Shown here: one piece after another, positions 22,533 to 33,279 of the stretch | Numbering within the stretch: position 1 is the stretch's first letter | How the letters are laid out: every line of letters starts with the position of its first letter | Origin: Alnus glutinosa | Taxonomy: Eukaryota; Streptophyta; Magnoliopsida; Fagales; Betulaceae | Assembly: GCF_958979055.1 (NCBI RefSeq) | Contig: NC_084895.1 | Location: 19,266,501-19,330,500, forward strand | Reading direction: 5' to 3' | Length of the DNA: 64,000 bases | Position numbers and translations under genes: made by a program | The notes under the pieces: generated by a model | The model's database searches: none | Told to the model about the DNA's origin: nothing | Seen by the model: the letters and a program-made list of their open reading frames with translations, nothing else

Positions 22533-25500
22533 GACAAAGAGCCCCTCAAAGGCAAAGCCACTTCGTGTACCCACCCTTATCAGGTAAACCTCGGACCCGT
22601 GAAAATCGCCCCTTCCATACGGATCAGGTAATACTCCGGCTTCGTCGACGGGCTAGCCTCAAAGAATTGTTTGCACTCAAGGGATTCGAAACCTTAGACC
22701 TCATGGGACTACCACAAAAACCAAGGCCTTACCACTTGAGCCAATTCCTTGGGGTTAACATTCTCCAAATCTACAAGGTATCTATCCTCTTCTAGTTGAT
22801 CAAGAGACTGTATCTCTAATAAGGATTTGTTCCACTCCTCAACATCACCAAAGACCTCCTTATTCCAGCACTTTTAAGTCAATTTTCAGCCATTTTAACT
22901 TACAAGTAAAGACAAAACATGGAGTGCCTAAGAACTTATATGAATCCCACAACTATTTCACCAGGTCTACAAAACCCTCTAATTTTAGCCACATGCTTTC
23001 AAATTTAAATGAGCGTGGTCCTCTAGCTACACCCCCACTGCCAAGCAAAATGGGAAAATGATTTGATAAAGGTCGAGGAAGATGGCGTTGAATCAGATTT
23101 GGGAAATCCTCTTTCCCCCCTCATATTGCTTGTCCACTTCACAAAATCCAGCTAGACATCATTTAGTGCATTATTTTTCAAATAAAAAGGAATAAATTTT
23201 AAATACTACCTCCCGGTCAAGCAAACTAATTAAAATAATTCAAACCATTGTACTTTCAACAAAGCAAAGTGCATTTAGGAAAGTTAAAGCTTGTACCGAT
23301 CGACTTTGCAAACTAGAAATTTTTTTGGACATTCCAAAATGCTATACTGGACAAACAATATTAGACGAAGAAGTAAAATAGCAAAGCATTGTAATCTTTT
23401 AACTTCATTTTTTTAAGAACTTTTCTAGAAGTAATGACAATACCATGGAATAAGGCTCAATTTGTTATGTTCAAAGTGATTTTCAGTTTTGGCAGCTTAA
23501 GAACTTTTCATACGTGGGACCATCATAGAACGTCTGAATAAGCAAGACCTATATGATTTTGAAACTCAAAATATAAACATCTAAGGGTCAAAATAGTTTT
23601 TAAATTAAGTTACTAGTTTATGAATTATGGCCATAGCGCACAGGCAGACCTGAAATCTTATAAAATTCTGCACATAATTTACTTTTAGAATTATTTCTTA
23701 ATTACGTTTAGCCTACAATTGATGCAATGATTACTGTTTTGAGTATTAACATGCCTTATTTGGCGCACTGTTAGTGTTCACTTTCACATCAAGAAAATTC
23801 CTCTTTTCTTCTCTTTCAACCCCAAATCAAACCCTCTCCCTTGTTGAAATCCTAAAAGCCTGCCTACTTTTCCTTATTATTTGTCACCGAATAACCCATT
23901 GAAACAACCCAAAAATCCTGATCACATTGTCCCGAATTTCCGGCAAGCAGATTCTTGATTCCCAGCCTCTTTCAGCAACCAACATTCAATCTTTTCAAAC
24001 CCTAATTCCAAACCCTAAAAGACTTCTTCTCGCCATAACAAACCACAAGATCATAACTTTTCCAATCCTAGAGTACTTATCAAAAAAAAAAAAACTTTTC
24101 CAATCCTAGAGTCCACCACAAGCAAACAGATTCCCTAATATGTCCCATGTCAAGGGAAGTTATGTGGACACAGAGAGCAAATATACTGCCAAGAAAGCAA
24201 GATGAAAATGTATCAACAGTGTATATGTGCATCATAGCACTGATTAATAAATACCAGATCTAAAAAATAAAAGCAGTAATCTACCAAAAATATTAAAAAA
24301 TGAAAAGTTAATAGGTAATCTTGATACCAGAAAGAAAGAAAGAAAAAGTGAACAAGTTTACTATTAAGAGTAAGCACACATACCCACTACTGGAGGCCAC
24401 AATAAGAGATGATGATGTCTGAGCACCAGTAGTGCCCAAACTGGAAGTTGCTGCAGCTGCAGAAGTTGAAGAGACACCTACAAAATCAATTTGAACGATC
24501 AAAGGATATTTGAACATCAAACACAAGTAACTGCTGCTTGATCTAGGCACTTCAGCATTTAAACAAGTTGTTATTGGAAGAGGATATCACAAGTTAATAA
24601 CTTCAGAATCTGAAACACAATATAAAGCAATACGCAGATGCATAGAAAGGCGATAAGCCATACAGTCCCACCAGCATAAACAAAGACACCTCCGTTAACA
24701 AAAACATCATAACCACCTACTACAGCAGAAAAACAATAACATCTGAAACTTAAAAGTGCTAAACTCACCAAATGCAGGGCCAGCAGTAGTTGAATGTGAT
24801 TGCAAGGGCGAAGCAGGCGTTGACTGTTTGCTAAACGAAAAGCCCGTAAAAGATCCCGCAGCGCCCGAAGAAGCGGCCGAGTTGGCTGCTGCTGCTGTTG
24901 AAGCACTAGTTGCAGCTGAAGAAGAACTCACACCAAATGTGGGCAAAGAAAACGAAGCTTGTGTAGCAGCCGGAGTGGAAGCACTCGTGGTGGTGACTGT
25001 CGAGAACAATGGAGCCGTAGATGTTCCAAAGGACAGAGAAGAAGCCTTTGCTGCAGGTGCGGTGGAAACAGCGGTGGCTGCCGACGAGGTGGAGAACCCA
25101 AATGAAGGCTGAGAAGCTGGGGAAGAGGGTGGGACGAATGAGAAGGCAGAAGAGGTTGTTGTTGTTGAAGAGGAAGATACAGTAGCGGAGGGTGTAGTGG
25201 GTTTTGAAAAGGCTGAAGCAGTTGAGAGTGAAAGCCCGGTAGAAGAAGCAGAGAAAGGTGAGGCTGTTGTTGAACTTGAAGCTGAGCTTGGAGCGAATGG
25301 GAATGCAGGAGGAGTTGAAGCTGAAAATGGAGAAGTGGATGATGATGTTCCGAATAGGGATAAACCTGTACTCGCTGATGAGGCTGTTGTTCCAAACAGG
25401 GTGGAACCGAAACCAGAAGTCGCCACGGCGGACGACATCGTTCCGAACAGAGACGAACCAGATGTTGGTGCCGCGGAGGACGACGTCGTTCCGAATAGAG

Positions 25501-26203
25501 ACGAACCAGAGGTTGGTGCCACGGAGGACGGCGTCGTTCCGAACAGAGGTGAACTAGAAGTTGGCGCCGCAACGGACGACGTCATTCCGAACAGAGGTGA
25601 ACCAGAAGTTGGCGCGGCAGAGGACGGCGTCGTTCCGAACAGAGGTGAACCAGAGGTTGGTGCCGTGGAGGACGGTGTCGTTCCGAACAGGAGGGAAGCA
25701 GACTTCGGAGCGAAGGATGACGTCGTTCCGAACAAGGGCGAACTGGTACTTGACGCCGATAGAGACGCTCCGAACAAGGATGAACCGGAACCTGCCGCGG
25801 CCGAGGCCGAAGTACTAGTAGATGATGCGGTACCGAACAAGGAAAAACCAGAAGCAGCTGAACCGAATGGGGACGAAGCTGAGGTCGCCTCGGATGGGAT
25901 TGTCCCAAACGGGGACGGAGCGGAAGTTGTAGAGGACGAAGACCCTACTGTTAAGAACAAGGAAGGACCGGAGCTAGAAGCGGAATGGGAGGGGAACGAG
26001 AAGGAAGGAGCTGAAGAAGAAGAGGAAGTGGAAGTGGAGGATCCGAATCCGAACGGGGAAGAAGAGGTGGTGGTGGCGGATCCCAATGGGGAGGCGGAGG
26101 ATCCGAATGGTAATCCGGTGGGGGGCGGGTTAGAGAGGGAGAATGCGGGCGTGGATTGTGAAGAAGAAGAGGCGGATGAAGATCCAACTGAGAAGCCCGA
26201 CAT
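14902..26203 (-). CDS. NUP62: Nucleoporin NUP62 (central-channel FG nucleoporin), nine exons
   Basis: Exons: 24769-26203, 24384-24477, 18314-18380, 17571-17693, 17067-17144, 16583-16686, 16267-16354, 16079-16177, 14902-14994. All have GT-AG borders and sum to 2181 nt, giving 726 residues plus stop. Residues 1-509 are Ser/Thr/Ala-rich with many SPLFGT/SSLFGT-type FG repeats. From about 518 ([14 protein letters not shown], then [19 protein letters not shown]) comes the Nsp1_C coiled coil that assembles with the NUP54/NUP58 partners, ending [10 protein letters not shown]. The length is close to Arabidopsis NUP62. The ATG at 26203 ([10 protein letters not shown]) was chosen because it matches the duplicate copy at 42104. 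Intron 2 (~6 kb) is swollen by a LINE and its nested insertions. The product forms part of the permeability barrier of the nuclear pore. Confidence 0.95.
18791..19720. mobile_element. Pack-type PIF/Harbinger-like element carrying plastid PDH-E2 fragments
   Basis: Ends GGGCACTCATAAGGGCTTCC and (inverse) GAGCACTCACAATGGTTTCC are inverted repeats, with TTA on both sides (18788-18790 and 19721-19723). Both flanks are the 3' part of the LINE, so it inserted into the LINE. Its cargo is an E2 acyltransferase pseudogene at 19041-19480. There is no transposase. Confidence 0.78.
19041..19480 (-). pseudogene. Captured fragments of plastidial dihydrolipoamide acetyltransferase (E2 of pyruvate dehydrogenase)
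   Basis: The minus strand reads, with frameshifts, [10 protein letters not shown], then [20 protein letters not shown] and [13 protein letters not shown] (lipoyl domain with the DKA/EKA lysine loop). It continues [20 protein letters not shown] and [11 protein letters not shown]. After a deletion it resumes as [19 protein letters not shown] from the catalytic domain (about 19140-19041). At least two frame changes separate the lipoyl blocks. The match is to the plastid (LTA2-like) E2, as remembered. No introns are seen, so the source was intronless here or the copy came from cDNA. It is non-functional. Confidence 0.8.
20505..20795. mobile_element. 291-bp insertion of unclear class with 8-bp target duplication
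   Basis: ATACTTCT occurs at 20497-20504 and 20796-20803. Removing one copy plus the insert restores the LINE reading VIVEKYGV on the minus strand. The insert contains two near-identical ~30-base units with GAAGTTGTATAGC (about 20580-20635) and a TATA-like TTATATAAAG (near 20735). There are no clear inverted repeats. It could be a solo LTR/TRIM or a hAT-type MITE. Confidence 0.65.
22459..22756 (-). mobile_element. tRNA-derived SINE with 16-bp target duplication
   Basis: AACATTCTCCAAATCT is present at 22443-22458 and 22757-22772. Reading the minus strand, the body begins CCCCAAGGAATTGGCTCAAG (A-box-like GGCTCAAGTGG), carries a B-box-like GGTTTCGAATCCC, and ends in a ~50-base poly(A), seen as poly(T) at 22479-22529. 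It is inserted in the LINE. Confidence 0.85.
23151..24383. other. Remainder of NUP62 intron 2
   Basis: AT-rich intronic DNA with no supported gene or repeat. A short duplication of ACTTTTCCAATCCTAGAGT occurs at about 24055-24073 and 24093-24111. Confidence 0.5.
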
Positions 26204-26588
26204 GGTTTTTCTCTCTCCCTCTCTCGCTCGCTTCTGCTGGGTCCGTGCGAGTGATTGGGGGGTTTTGAAAGAGAGCAACTTTTATACGGTTGTAGGCTTG
26301 TAGCAAAAACAAGGCATTTTCTGCATTCCTATGAATGGCTGACACGTCAGCTGAAAAAAAAAAAACAAAATAATGTAAAAACACTGGATCTAGTCTCTTC
26401 AAGCTTTAGCTTTGCTTGGAAAAAACTGTGGAACATCACTTTCCTTCGCACAGGCACAGCCACCGTTAATTAATCGTCGTCATCTACAAGTCTTAACAGG
26501 ATGTGTTGTTATTTTACTCAAATCCATGAATTTGCTTTTTGGGATTTCTTGTTTTTGTTAAAGTCAGTCTCCATCGTCATACTTTTCT
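26204..26588 (-). promoter_or_regulatory. NUP62 5' leader and promoter region
   Basis: Sequence upstream of the NUP62 ATG. The first ~70 bases (CT-rich TTTCTCTCTCCCTCTCTCGC on the + strand) are conserved in the duplicate at 42105-42170. No certain TATA box was assigned. Confidence 0.4.
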
Positions 26589-26597
26589 TCTTCTTTT

Positions 26598-26777
26598 AAA
26601 AAATGCTTGGTTGTACACTCTCATCCCACTCCTATCCCACCCTTGTCTACGTGGACCAATAATATTGATAAAAAAATAGGGTCCCACTACACTCTCTCTA
26701 TTATCTCTTACATTATTGGTCCACGTAGACAAGGGTGGGATAGGAGTGGGATGAGAGTGTACAACCAAGCATTTCTC
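26598..26777. mobile_element. MITE, 180 bp, ~60-bp perfect arms and 9-bp target duplication
   Basis: TCTTCTTTT flanks it (26589-26597 and 26778-26786). The arms, beginning AATGCTTGGTTGTACACTCT, match perfectly in inverse orientation over about 60 bases around a ~50-base loop. The 9-bp duplication fits a Mutator-type MITE. The perfect arms suggest recent activity. It lies about 400 bp upstream of NUP62. Confidence 0.85.
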
Positions 26778-26786
26778 TCTTCTTTT

Positions 26787-27327
26787 TTATATGCAGTCAA
26801 AGAAAAGTCATATTAAGTGCTCAACGCACGCAGCGAGAGAGAGATTTGTTTATGGTATTGTTTTGTAAATCTAGGGCCTCAATGTCAGTGTCGAAAGCTG
26901 CAGAAATCAAGAAAATAGCCGAGACCCAGATGAATAAACAAGGAAAAACTCACACAGAAACCGTTCAAATCGGAGATGAAGACCAGATGAGTCGTGCTCA
27001 GATGAAACGCCAAAGCTCTGCAAATCACACCTAGAAGCCGAAATGAACCAAAGAAAACAAGGAAGGTGGAAAAAACCAACGGAAAATCACAAGGTGATGG
27101 GTGAGCCTCACAAGGAGGTGGAAAAGCCTCACTAGAAGGTGGGTAAGCCTCACAAGGAGGCCGAAAATCCGCACAGGGAGGAAGAGGCGAAAGGGAAAAA
27201 AGCTAGGGTAGAGTTTTGGTTAGCCCATATAATCACTCATTCCGTCAAGCCAAGTATTTGATGATAAACTGATGAGGACAAGTCCTTCGTCCATTGATTT
27301 GCTCACTCAGGTGCTGTGCTTAGCCAG
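26787..27327. other. Intergenic, with short imperfect tandem repeats
   Basis: Around 27085-27175 a ~28-base unit (AAGCCTCACAAGGAGGTGG) is repeated about four times. Positions 27319-27327 (CTTAGCCAG) form the left target duplication of MULE2. No gene is seen. Confidence 0.5.
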
Positions 27328-27816
27328 GAGTAATTCTATCCGGCGAACATTCGTCCCTCAAATGTCCATCACTTGCTGACGTGGCACCACACCACGTCAG
27401 CCCTCATTAAAAAAAAAAAAAAAAAAAGGTTCAAATCCAGCATTTGAACACTTCAGCCATTTTCTTTCTTCCCCAAAATTTTTTCCCCCCAATCTTTCCC
27501 TCCCTCTCTTCATCTCCTCCCTCAACCCCACCGACCGCAACCCACGAGCCCACCACCGTCGACAACCAACTACCACCGCCACCGGTACGTCCAGCTCCAT
27601 CTCTGGATCTCCGGCCAAAAGGTACCATGCGTTCTCCATCTCCGGTTCCGCTACGACGAATCCAACTACCCAACCACCATACCGCCACGAGCAGGCCCAG
27701 CCGAACTGCCACCGCCAACGAGCCCATCCACCGTAAGGTTTTCTTTTTCTTTTCGATTTTTCCTTTTGATTTTCTCTCAAGATCCGGGTTTTTAGTTGGT
27801 TTTGGGTGAGATTTGG

Positions 27817-27951
27817 CTTCACAACCGCAACGACATCAATTGGATTCTGGGTCCCAAAGCTTCTTGCATTTCATTCAAGGACTCTGCCTGTCGGTGCTTC
27901 GGCTTCCTGGTTTCTAAGAAGTATATTTTCACTATCGACGATGACTGCTTC
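27817..27951 (+). pseudogene. RGP: Captured fragment of UDP-arabinopyranose mutase / RGP gene
   Basis: The + strand reads [19 protein letters not shown], then [20 protein letters not shown] and DDCF, followed by GT at 27952. This is the signature region of plant reversibly glycosylated polypeptides, including the DDDCF acidic motif near the N-terminus. These proteins interconvert UDP-arabinopyranose and UDP-arabinofuranose at the Golgi. Only 45 codons are present, open throughout, next to the left MULE2 arm. It is a captured fragment and not a gene. Confidence 0.85.
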
Positions 27952-28079
27952 GTAAGCTCTCCCTCTCTCTGATTTTGATGTTTTGTTCTTGGCCTAGTTC
28001 ATTTTCTGTTTGGTGGCCGAGAAGTTGTTGAATTGTGTTTGAATAAGAGTAATGGTGTGTTGATAGCAAAATAGAGTTT

Positions 28080-28510
28080 TTGTTTGATGAGCTTGTGGCA
28101 TTCGATCTTGAGGTTTTGGGGGGATATGGGGTTCTGGGTTTCGGTGGGTTTGGTTTGGGAGATGAATGTTGGGATTTTGATTGAGGGTTGGGTTTTCGGA
28201 GGGTTCTGGTTTTGGCGTGACCCTCCTTCCCTCCCTCTGATTTTGATGTTTTTTGTTTGATGAGCTTGTGGTATTTGATCTTGAGGTTTTGGGGGATATG
28301 GGGTTCTGGGTTTCGGTGGGTTTGGTTTAGGAGATGAGTGTCGGGATTTTGATTGAGGGTTGGGTTTTCGGAGGGTTCTGGTTTTGGCGTGACCCTCCTT
28401 CCCTCTGATTTTGATGTTTTTTGTTTGATGAGCTTGTGGCATTTGATCTTTGAGGTTTTTGGGATTTTGATTGAGGGTTGGGTTTTTGGAGGGTTCTGGT
28501 TTTGGCATGA
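28080..28510. repeat. Minisatellite, about three units of ~100-180 bp
   Basis: Units contain TTTGATGAGCTTGTGGCATT, TTTCGGTGGGTTTGGTTT, GGGATTTTGATTGAGGGTTG and GGAGGGTTCTGGTTTTGGCG. Two are long and one is shortened. Open frames across it simply follow the repeat. Confidence 0.8.
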
Positions 28511-29581
28511 AAGTTATGGTTTTAATGTGATGTTGGTAAGTTTTTTTTCTTTTCTTCGTTTGTTGGTGATATTTTGTGGGTTTACGGTTGACTCATATAT
28601 TTCTCTTTATAGGTGCTTGCATGGCGTGAAATGAAATTTATGTCTTTTCTTTGATTTGCTTTTCTGAATTTGTGGTTTGTGGCCTTGGCAATTGGCATAT
28701 CCCAAATGGCATTCACTTTGACACTAGTTTTTTCTCATTCGAAAAGAAGGCCTTGCTGTTGATGCAGCAAGCAAGGAATTTGACTTTTCATATCCATTTA
28801 GATCTTGTTGAGGATTTAGCTTTACTTAGAGTACGGATGAAGCAAAAACGCTAGATTTTTTTTATCTTTTAATGGTCAACTGAATATTAAGTGGATTTAA
28901 GCTTCTAAGTATGATTCAGCATTCTTGTTCCTTTATTTCATATGCAATTGTATGGAATTATCAGTATTGGAGATTTTTTGTCTCTTTTGGGGAAATAGCG
29001 TTTGTTCTTCTTAATGAAGCTGATGTTATTGAAAATGCCTTAACGAGAATTTCAGCATTCTTTGTTCTTGTTTAAATACTGAGAAATTAGCTATCAGAAA
29101 AGTACATATTGACACTTCAAAAAGTAGGAAAATTTTGCATTCATTGCTCATGGTGGTTAGTTTCTTGGTGGATTTAATTTAAAAAACTATGCCATTGTTG
29201 TATATAATTTTCTAGTAGCCTACAGTTTTGGTTCTATATGTCAGATTAATTGGCTTCTAGACTTTTGAATATAAATTAGCTTATAGTTCCTAGAGTAGAG
29301 GAGTCTTACTAGTTTTTGGTAAGTATGTTATTAAAAAAATTCATACGAAAATTCATACTCTTTATAATGTTTTTAATCAGCTTATGATTATATCGATGTA
29401 CTCTTTCTACATTTCCTAAGCCAAAGTTATGGAATGACTATATTTGTTCTTTTCCTGTAATAGTATCTTGTTTCTGTTACACTTGTTTGCATCACATACC
29501 CCTTTTATTAGTTTTCTCAGTTGCTTGACATTTCCTTCAAAACCCCTTTTTTAACATGTTTATATGATTTATTAATTGAAG
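28511..29581. other. MULE2 interior, no recognised gene
   Basis: One + frame (about 28651-28854) is open for 67 codons but unidentified. The rest is AT-rich and intron-like. Confidence 0.4.
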
Positions 29582-29695
29582 ACTTATGAAGGAACGCAAC
29601 AATACGCATTGGACAGTAATGAAGCTTCGTTGCCTTTCATAACTAATATTCAGTATGACAATGTAATTGGAACTCAAAATGGTGTAATTACTCAG
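29582..29695 (+). pseudogene. Isolated C-terminal exon of a FAR1-like MULE transposase
   Basis: It is bounded by AG and GT and open for 38 codons. It ends NEASLPFITNIQ ... NGVITQ, aligning with SEISLPSVTNAQ ... DSIITQ of the exon at 3711-3815 in MULE1; both end in CAG before GTAT. A shorter, more broken copy is at about 30011-30060. The rest of the transposase is absent. This pair of exons supports the three-exon model of the MULE1 gene and links the two elements by descent. Confidence 0.7.
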
Positions 29696-30856
29696 GTATT
29701 ATAGAATAAAACACAAGCTTCACATGATAACTGAGGAATTGTGTAAAATTATGTTGGTATTGTATATAATGTTTTTGTCATAATTTGCAAGGATCTCAAA
29801 TCCTGCAGAATCATGTTGTGCCCCCTTTTTTCAACAAAAGTTGAATTTCTAGTTCTCACTTTTGGTAAGTGTTATGTTTCCGTGTGTATGAGTTTGTTAT
29901 GCTCATTTTTATGGTTTCTAGGTTGCTTTTGTTCATTATGTTTAAGTATGCTTATTTGAATATTTTTTAAATGCTTTTGCTAACAAGTTTGTATGATTTT
30001 TTAATTGAAGACTTCCAGAGATGACGCACAGGACACTAAGGGATCTCAAGATGGTGTAATTACTTTTCTTGTTGACATGTGCAGAGGGCATTCCGTTTGT
30101 TATATCTGTGCAGAGGGCATTGTGTTTGACAGTATTTTGTATAGTTCTTTTGCTTATTTGACAGTATTTTGAATAGTTCTTTTGCTGCTTGCCTATGATA
30201 CTATCATGGAGCATCACGATTTTGTCATTGCTTTCTATAATGTTTGAGCAATTTCTTTACCATTTCTTTGGTTATTTGTAAACAATGTTTTGTCATTTGA
30301 GAAATCTTGACCGAGTTAAAATACTAGTCAAATGGAACTTTCATACTACTTTCCTCATTGTCACTCACCCACTGACAAGCTGAATAAGTTTGGGTAATTG
30401 TTCATCTCATAAACAGTTAAATGCACTATACCAGTTAGCTACACTTTAGTAAAAATTTAAATGCACTATCTTGATAGATCGCAATCAAGTAACACATCAA
30501 CACATTAACACATTAACTACCAATTCCAGTTGGATACAGCAACAAAAAGATGCTAAAATCATTACAACATATACATTAAAATAACAAAAAAAAAAAAAAT
30601 AACACAAAATACTTCCAAAATAGCAACTCAATCCATTGCAACGGTGCTTTGATATTCGATTAGATTTCTGCTTTGGTTCATCTTCATCCTGATGTAAATG
30701 TAGACGAACCTTTGATCCTTGACTAAGTTCTCGCTTCAATTCATTTTCAAGAAGGTTATCTTCAATCTGAACAAGTTCATTTTCATCTTCTTCCTAAAGC
30801 AAATGTAGTGGGCCTAGTGGTTGTGATTAAAATTAAACCACCAAGCATGATACTAT
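29696..30856. other. MULE2 interior with an unidentified exon-like segment
   Basis: The minus strand around 30800-30640 is open (EDENELVQIEDNLLENE ... DEDEPKQKSNRISKHRC) and resembles the + strand at 1921-1980 in MULE1. It may be a shared captured exon. I do not recognise the protein. Confidence 0.4.
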
Positions 30857-32109
30857 TAACTGTCATAAAGCTCTCCAATAACATCTTCTAATACTCCACT
30901 TCTGGACAGCAAGGGGCACTGCCGAACATGCCAAGAAGGGAGAAAATGCAGTTTGATGGGTTAAAAAGAAATAAAAGATAAATATCCCAGAACACCAAAT
31001 ATGCAAACAAGTCAATGCCTACTAAAGACTTAAGAAGCAAGGCCAGTTTTTTAACTTCCCAGAAGGCAAGACTATAATACAAGGCAATGATATCACCGTT
31101 GAATAAATAATAATAATAAACAAAAGAAGGAAAATAACAAGATTAGAGCTGCATGATCATAAGTTTTCATTATTCCCCAATTACAAGTCTAAAAGAAAAG
31201 TCTCATTATTAAGCTTCCATTCAATGCACATTATTTTATCACTTCCTGTAAATAAATAATTAAAAATCAATATTTTTTCTCTTATTCTAGGACTACAAAG
31301 AAGAGGAAGACAATGAAGAATATCATATTTGTTCTTCAATTCTATATCATAAATTTAAATAGGAAATAACATATAGAGATCGAGCTCCATGTTCATATTT
31401 TTCATACATCCAAAATTACAAGTCTAAAAGAAAAGTCTCACTATTAAGCTTCCACTCAATACACAATACACATTACGTTTAACTCTTTCTGTCTAATTGA
31501 CAATCTTGGTATTACAAAGAAGACGATATAATGATAAAGAATATCATATTAATTCGTTTATTTACATCACCAACTTAGACTCTCAAAAACAATTGCAAAT
31601 AGTAGACCTGCCAAAATTTTGTTAGAAAATCCATTAAAGCAATCCATGGATTAAACTTATGAGCTAAGAGCTCTCTCTCTCTCTCTCTGAGTAATGCAAA
31701 ATTTGAAATTACTAATATAGAACATTTAAACGCAGACAAGATTAAATCTCAGATTATAAGAACTAGCTACTTTTATTTGTTACTAGTTGTACATCTCATA
31801 CATGGAGAACCTCAAGGCACAAAACATGCTGCCAAAGGGATAAGAGGCTTAAGGTTGCACATTAAGGTGCTCTCTTCAAGCCTCATCTTGGTGTAAGTTT
31901 TGATGCAAGCCTTGCATGCCTCTTAAACCATAGTGGTCAAGATACAAATGTATACCGTAAATAATAACAAATCAAGGCTTGCCTGGGAAAAAAAAGAAAA
32001 AAAGCAGAGTAAAGGATTGATTGGCCAAGTAAAATATACCTTATGGAGATGGAAGGTCCTCTCTCCAACTTCAATGATGACATCGGTAGTAAGCCCAGTT
32101 GAGCAAATC
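30857..32109 (-). pseudogene. Captured fragment of an NPH3/BTB-domain gene (two exons)
   Basis: The first exon, 32040-32109, reads ICSTGLTTDVIIEVGERTFH and ends at LHK before GTATAT. The second starts at 30918 after an AG and reads CPLLSRSGVLEDVIGEL, with a stop near 30853. Together they give the hallmark BTB start of plant NPH3/RPT2-like proteins (SDVxIEVGxxxFHLHK-FPLLSRSG). Those proteins are substrate adaptors of CUL3 ubiquitin ligases in phototropin and auxin signalling. The copy is only a fragment and lies in MULE2 between 30.8 and 32.1 kb. Confidence 0.78.
31147..31470. repeat. Direct repeat ~235 bp apart
   Basis: The sequence AATTACAAGTCTAAAAGAAA, followed by AGTCTCA and TATTAAGCTTCCA, occurs at about 31179-31230 and 31414-31465 with few differences. 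It is non-coding, inside the presumed intron of the captured NPH3 fragment. Confidence 0.7.
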
Positions 32110-32357
32110 CTGCAAGCGAACATTTGGCTTAAGAGAAATTTAGCAGAAGAAACAAAATAGTTCTCAAAAGAGATGCAATCAACACAACAGTGGTTGCAAA
32201 ATCAGCATTAAGAAACAATTCAGAGCCAGGAACCATGCTTGTAAGATAACAGCAAGGAATTACTGTGGGAACCTTTGTAAGGCAAGTGTAGATTAATTTG
32301 ACATGGAAACATAACAATGATTTCTTTCATCAACTTTTTGTTCTAGTCATTGCAGGA

Positions 32358-32488
32358 AGCATTACAAACACAATTATATTGATTATTTGAAAGAATTCTT
32401 TTAGCAATTTCATCTCACTTTCAGCATTACAAACACAATTATATTGATTATTTGAAAGAATTCTTTTAGCAATTTCATCTCACTTTCT
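32358..32488. repeat. Perfect 65-bp tandem duplication
   Basis: The unit starting GCATTACAAACACAATTATA and ending TTTCATCTCACTTTC is repeated head to tail, apparently without mismatch, indicating a recent duplication. Confidence 0.85.
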
Positions 32489-32559
32489 CCTCTTGAATCT
32501 GTAAACCTTCTTCTTATATGTTTTTTAACACTAAATGCTACGACTAGACTAACCCTCTC

Positions 32560-32940
32560 CCAATATTGACATTTTTTATTTTTTTATGAATAAGATTTTT
32601 CATTCCAAACACAAAAGAAACAAATAACACTCCGGCAGGCTAGAAACACCAAGCTAAAACCCAGAATATTTACAACAACAAAAATCACAACCAAAAGCCC
32701 AACTATCCATACTCAGCCAAACCCTGCATCAAAAATCCTCAAACCTACACACTTAACAAATAAACAATACAAAAACCAGTAAACCGAAACTACACATTTA
32801 GCAAACCAACAATTTTTAGTAGAACAAAGCCAAAAAAACCCAACTTCCTAGCTACCAGCACAGCAACCCTTCAGCCATTCAAATCCATAACACCAAAAGG
32901 AATACTCTAATTTTTACGAAGCTTAGAAAAAAAAAAAAAA
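32560..32940 (-). mobile_element. Possible 5'-truncated LINE 3' end
   Basis: A T-rich start followed by TTATGAATAAGATTTTTCAT resembles the 3' end of the LINE at 18540. The following A- and C-rich sequence is like LINE 3' regions on the minus strand. No target duplication was found. Weak call. Confidence 0.3.
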
Positions 32941-33279
32941 AAAACCCTAGGCACAGACTATAAGGGGTTTGAGGGATTAGAGATTCAGACCCCCAAAGCC
33001 AGATATGAGTTTCAAACCCATTATTTTGACACTACTAGAGGAGAGGAAATTGAAGAAAAAAAGAAAAAGAAAAAAGAAAGAGAAGGAAAACCTTACCTCT
33101 TTTGACGGCTGGGCTCTTTGGAGTTGTGCGGTGGATGGAGACGGAGATGGGTCGTCGGCTACGGTGGATGGAGATGGAGATGGATGCAACTGGTGGCGAT
33201 GCTTGTGGGGCAGTTGGTGGGTGGCGATCGGTGGCGTGGAAGGAGGAGATGGAGCTGGACGTACCGGCGACGGGCTCTT

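Larger units (their letters stand above)
18540..23150 (-). mobile_element. Decayed L1-type LINE in NUP62 intron 2
   Basis: Scattered minus-strand frames give LINE landmarks in order. They are an endonuclease-end/linker region (about 23100-22780, [16 protein letters not shown]), the start of reverse transcriptase (about 22420-22000, [20 protein letters not shown]), the [13 protein letters not shown] motif near 21420 (family FADD altered), [11 protein letters not shown] near 21200, and a zinc-knuckle tail ([20 protein letters not shown], about 19930-19870). The 3' end is near 18540. Many stops and shifts are present. It lies in the same orientation as NUP62. It has been interrupted three times (18791-19720, 20505-20795, 22459-22756), showing its age. 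Confidence 0.85.

Noticed and set aside
22459..22756. tRNA-like A and B boxes, also at 57634-57744
   Set aside because: Both units end in poly(A) and have target duplications, so they are SINEs and not tRNA genes.
25197..26303. Long + strand open frame (368 codons) opposite NUP62 exon 1, with a similar one at 41113-42042
   Set aside because: Both are antisense to the FG-repeat exons and arise from their repetitive codon usage; they show no family features and the minus-strand gene explains the region.
28080..28510. Regular repeats that might suggest a CRISPR-like array, also at 27085-27175
   Set aside because: Units are long, adjacent and imperfect without unique spacers; they are plant minisatellites, and the genome is nuclear.
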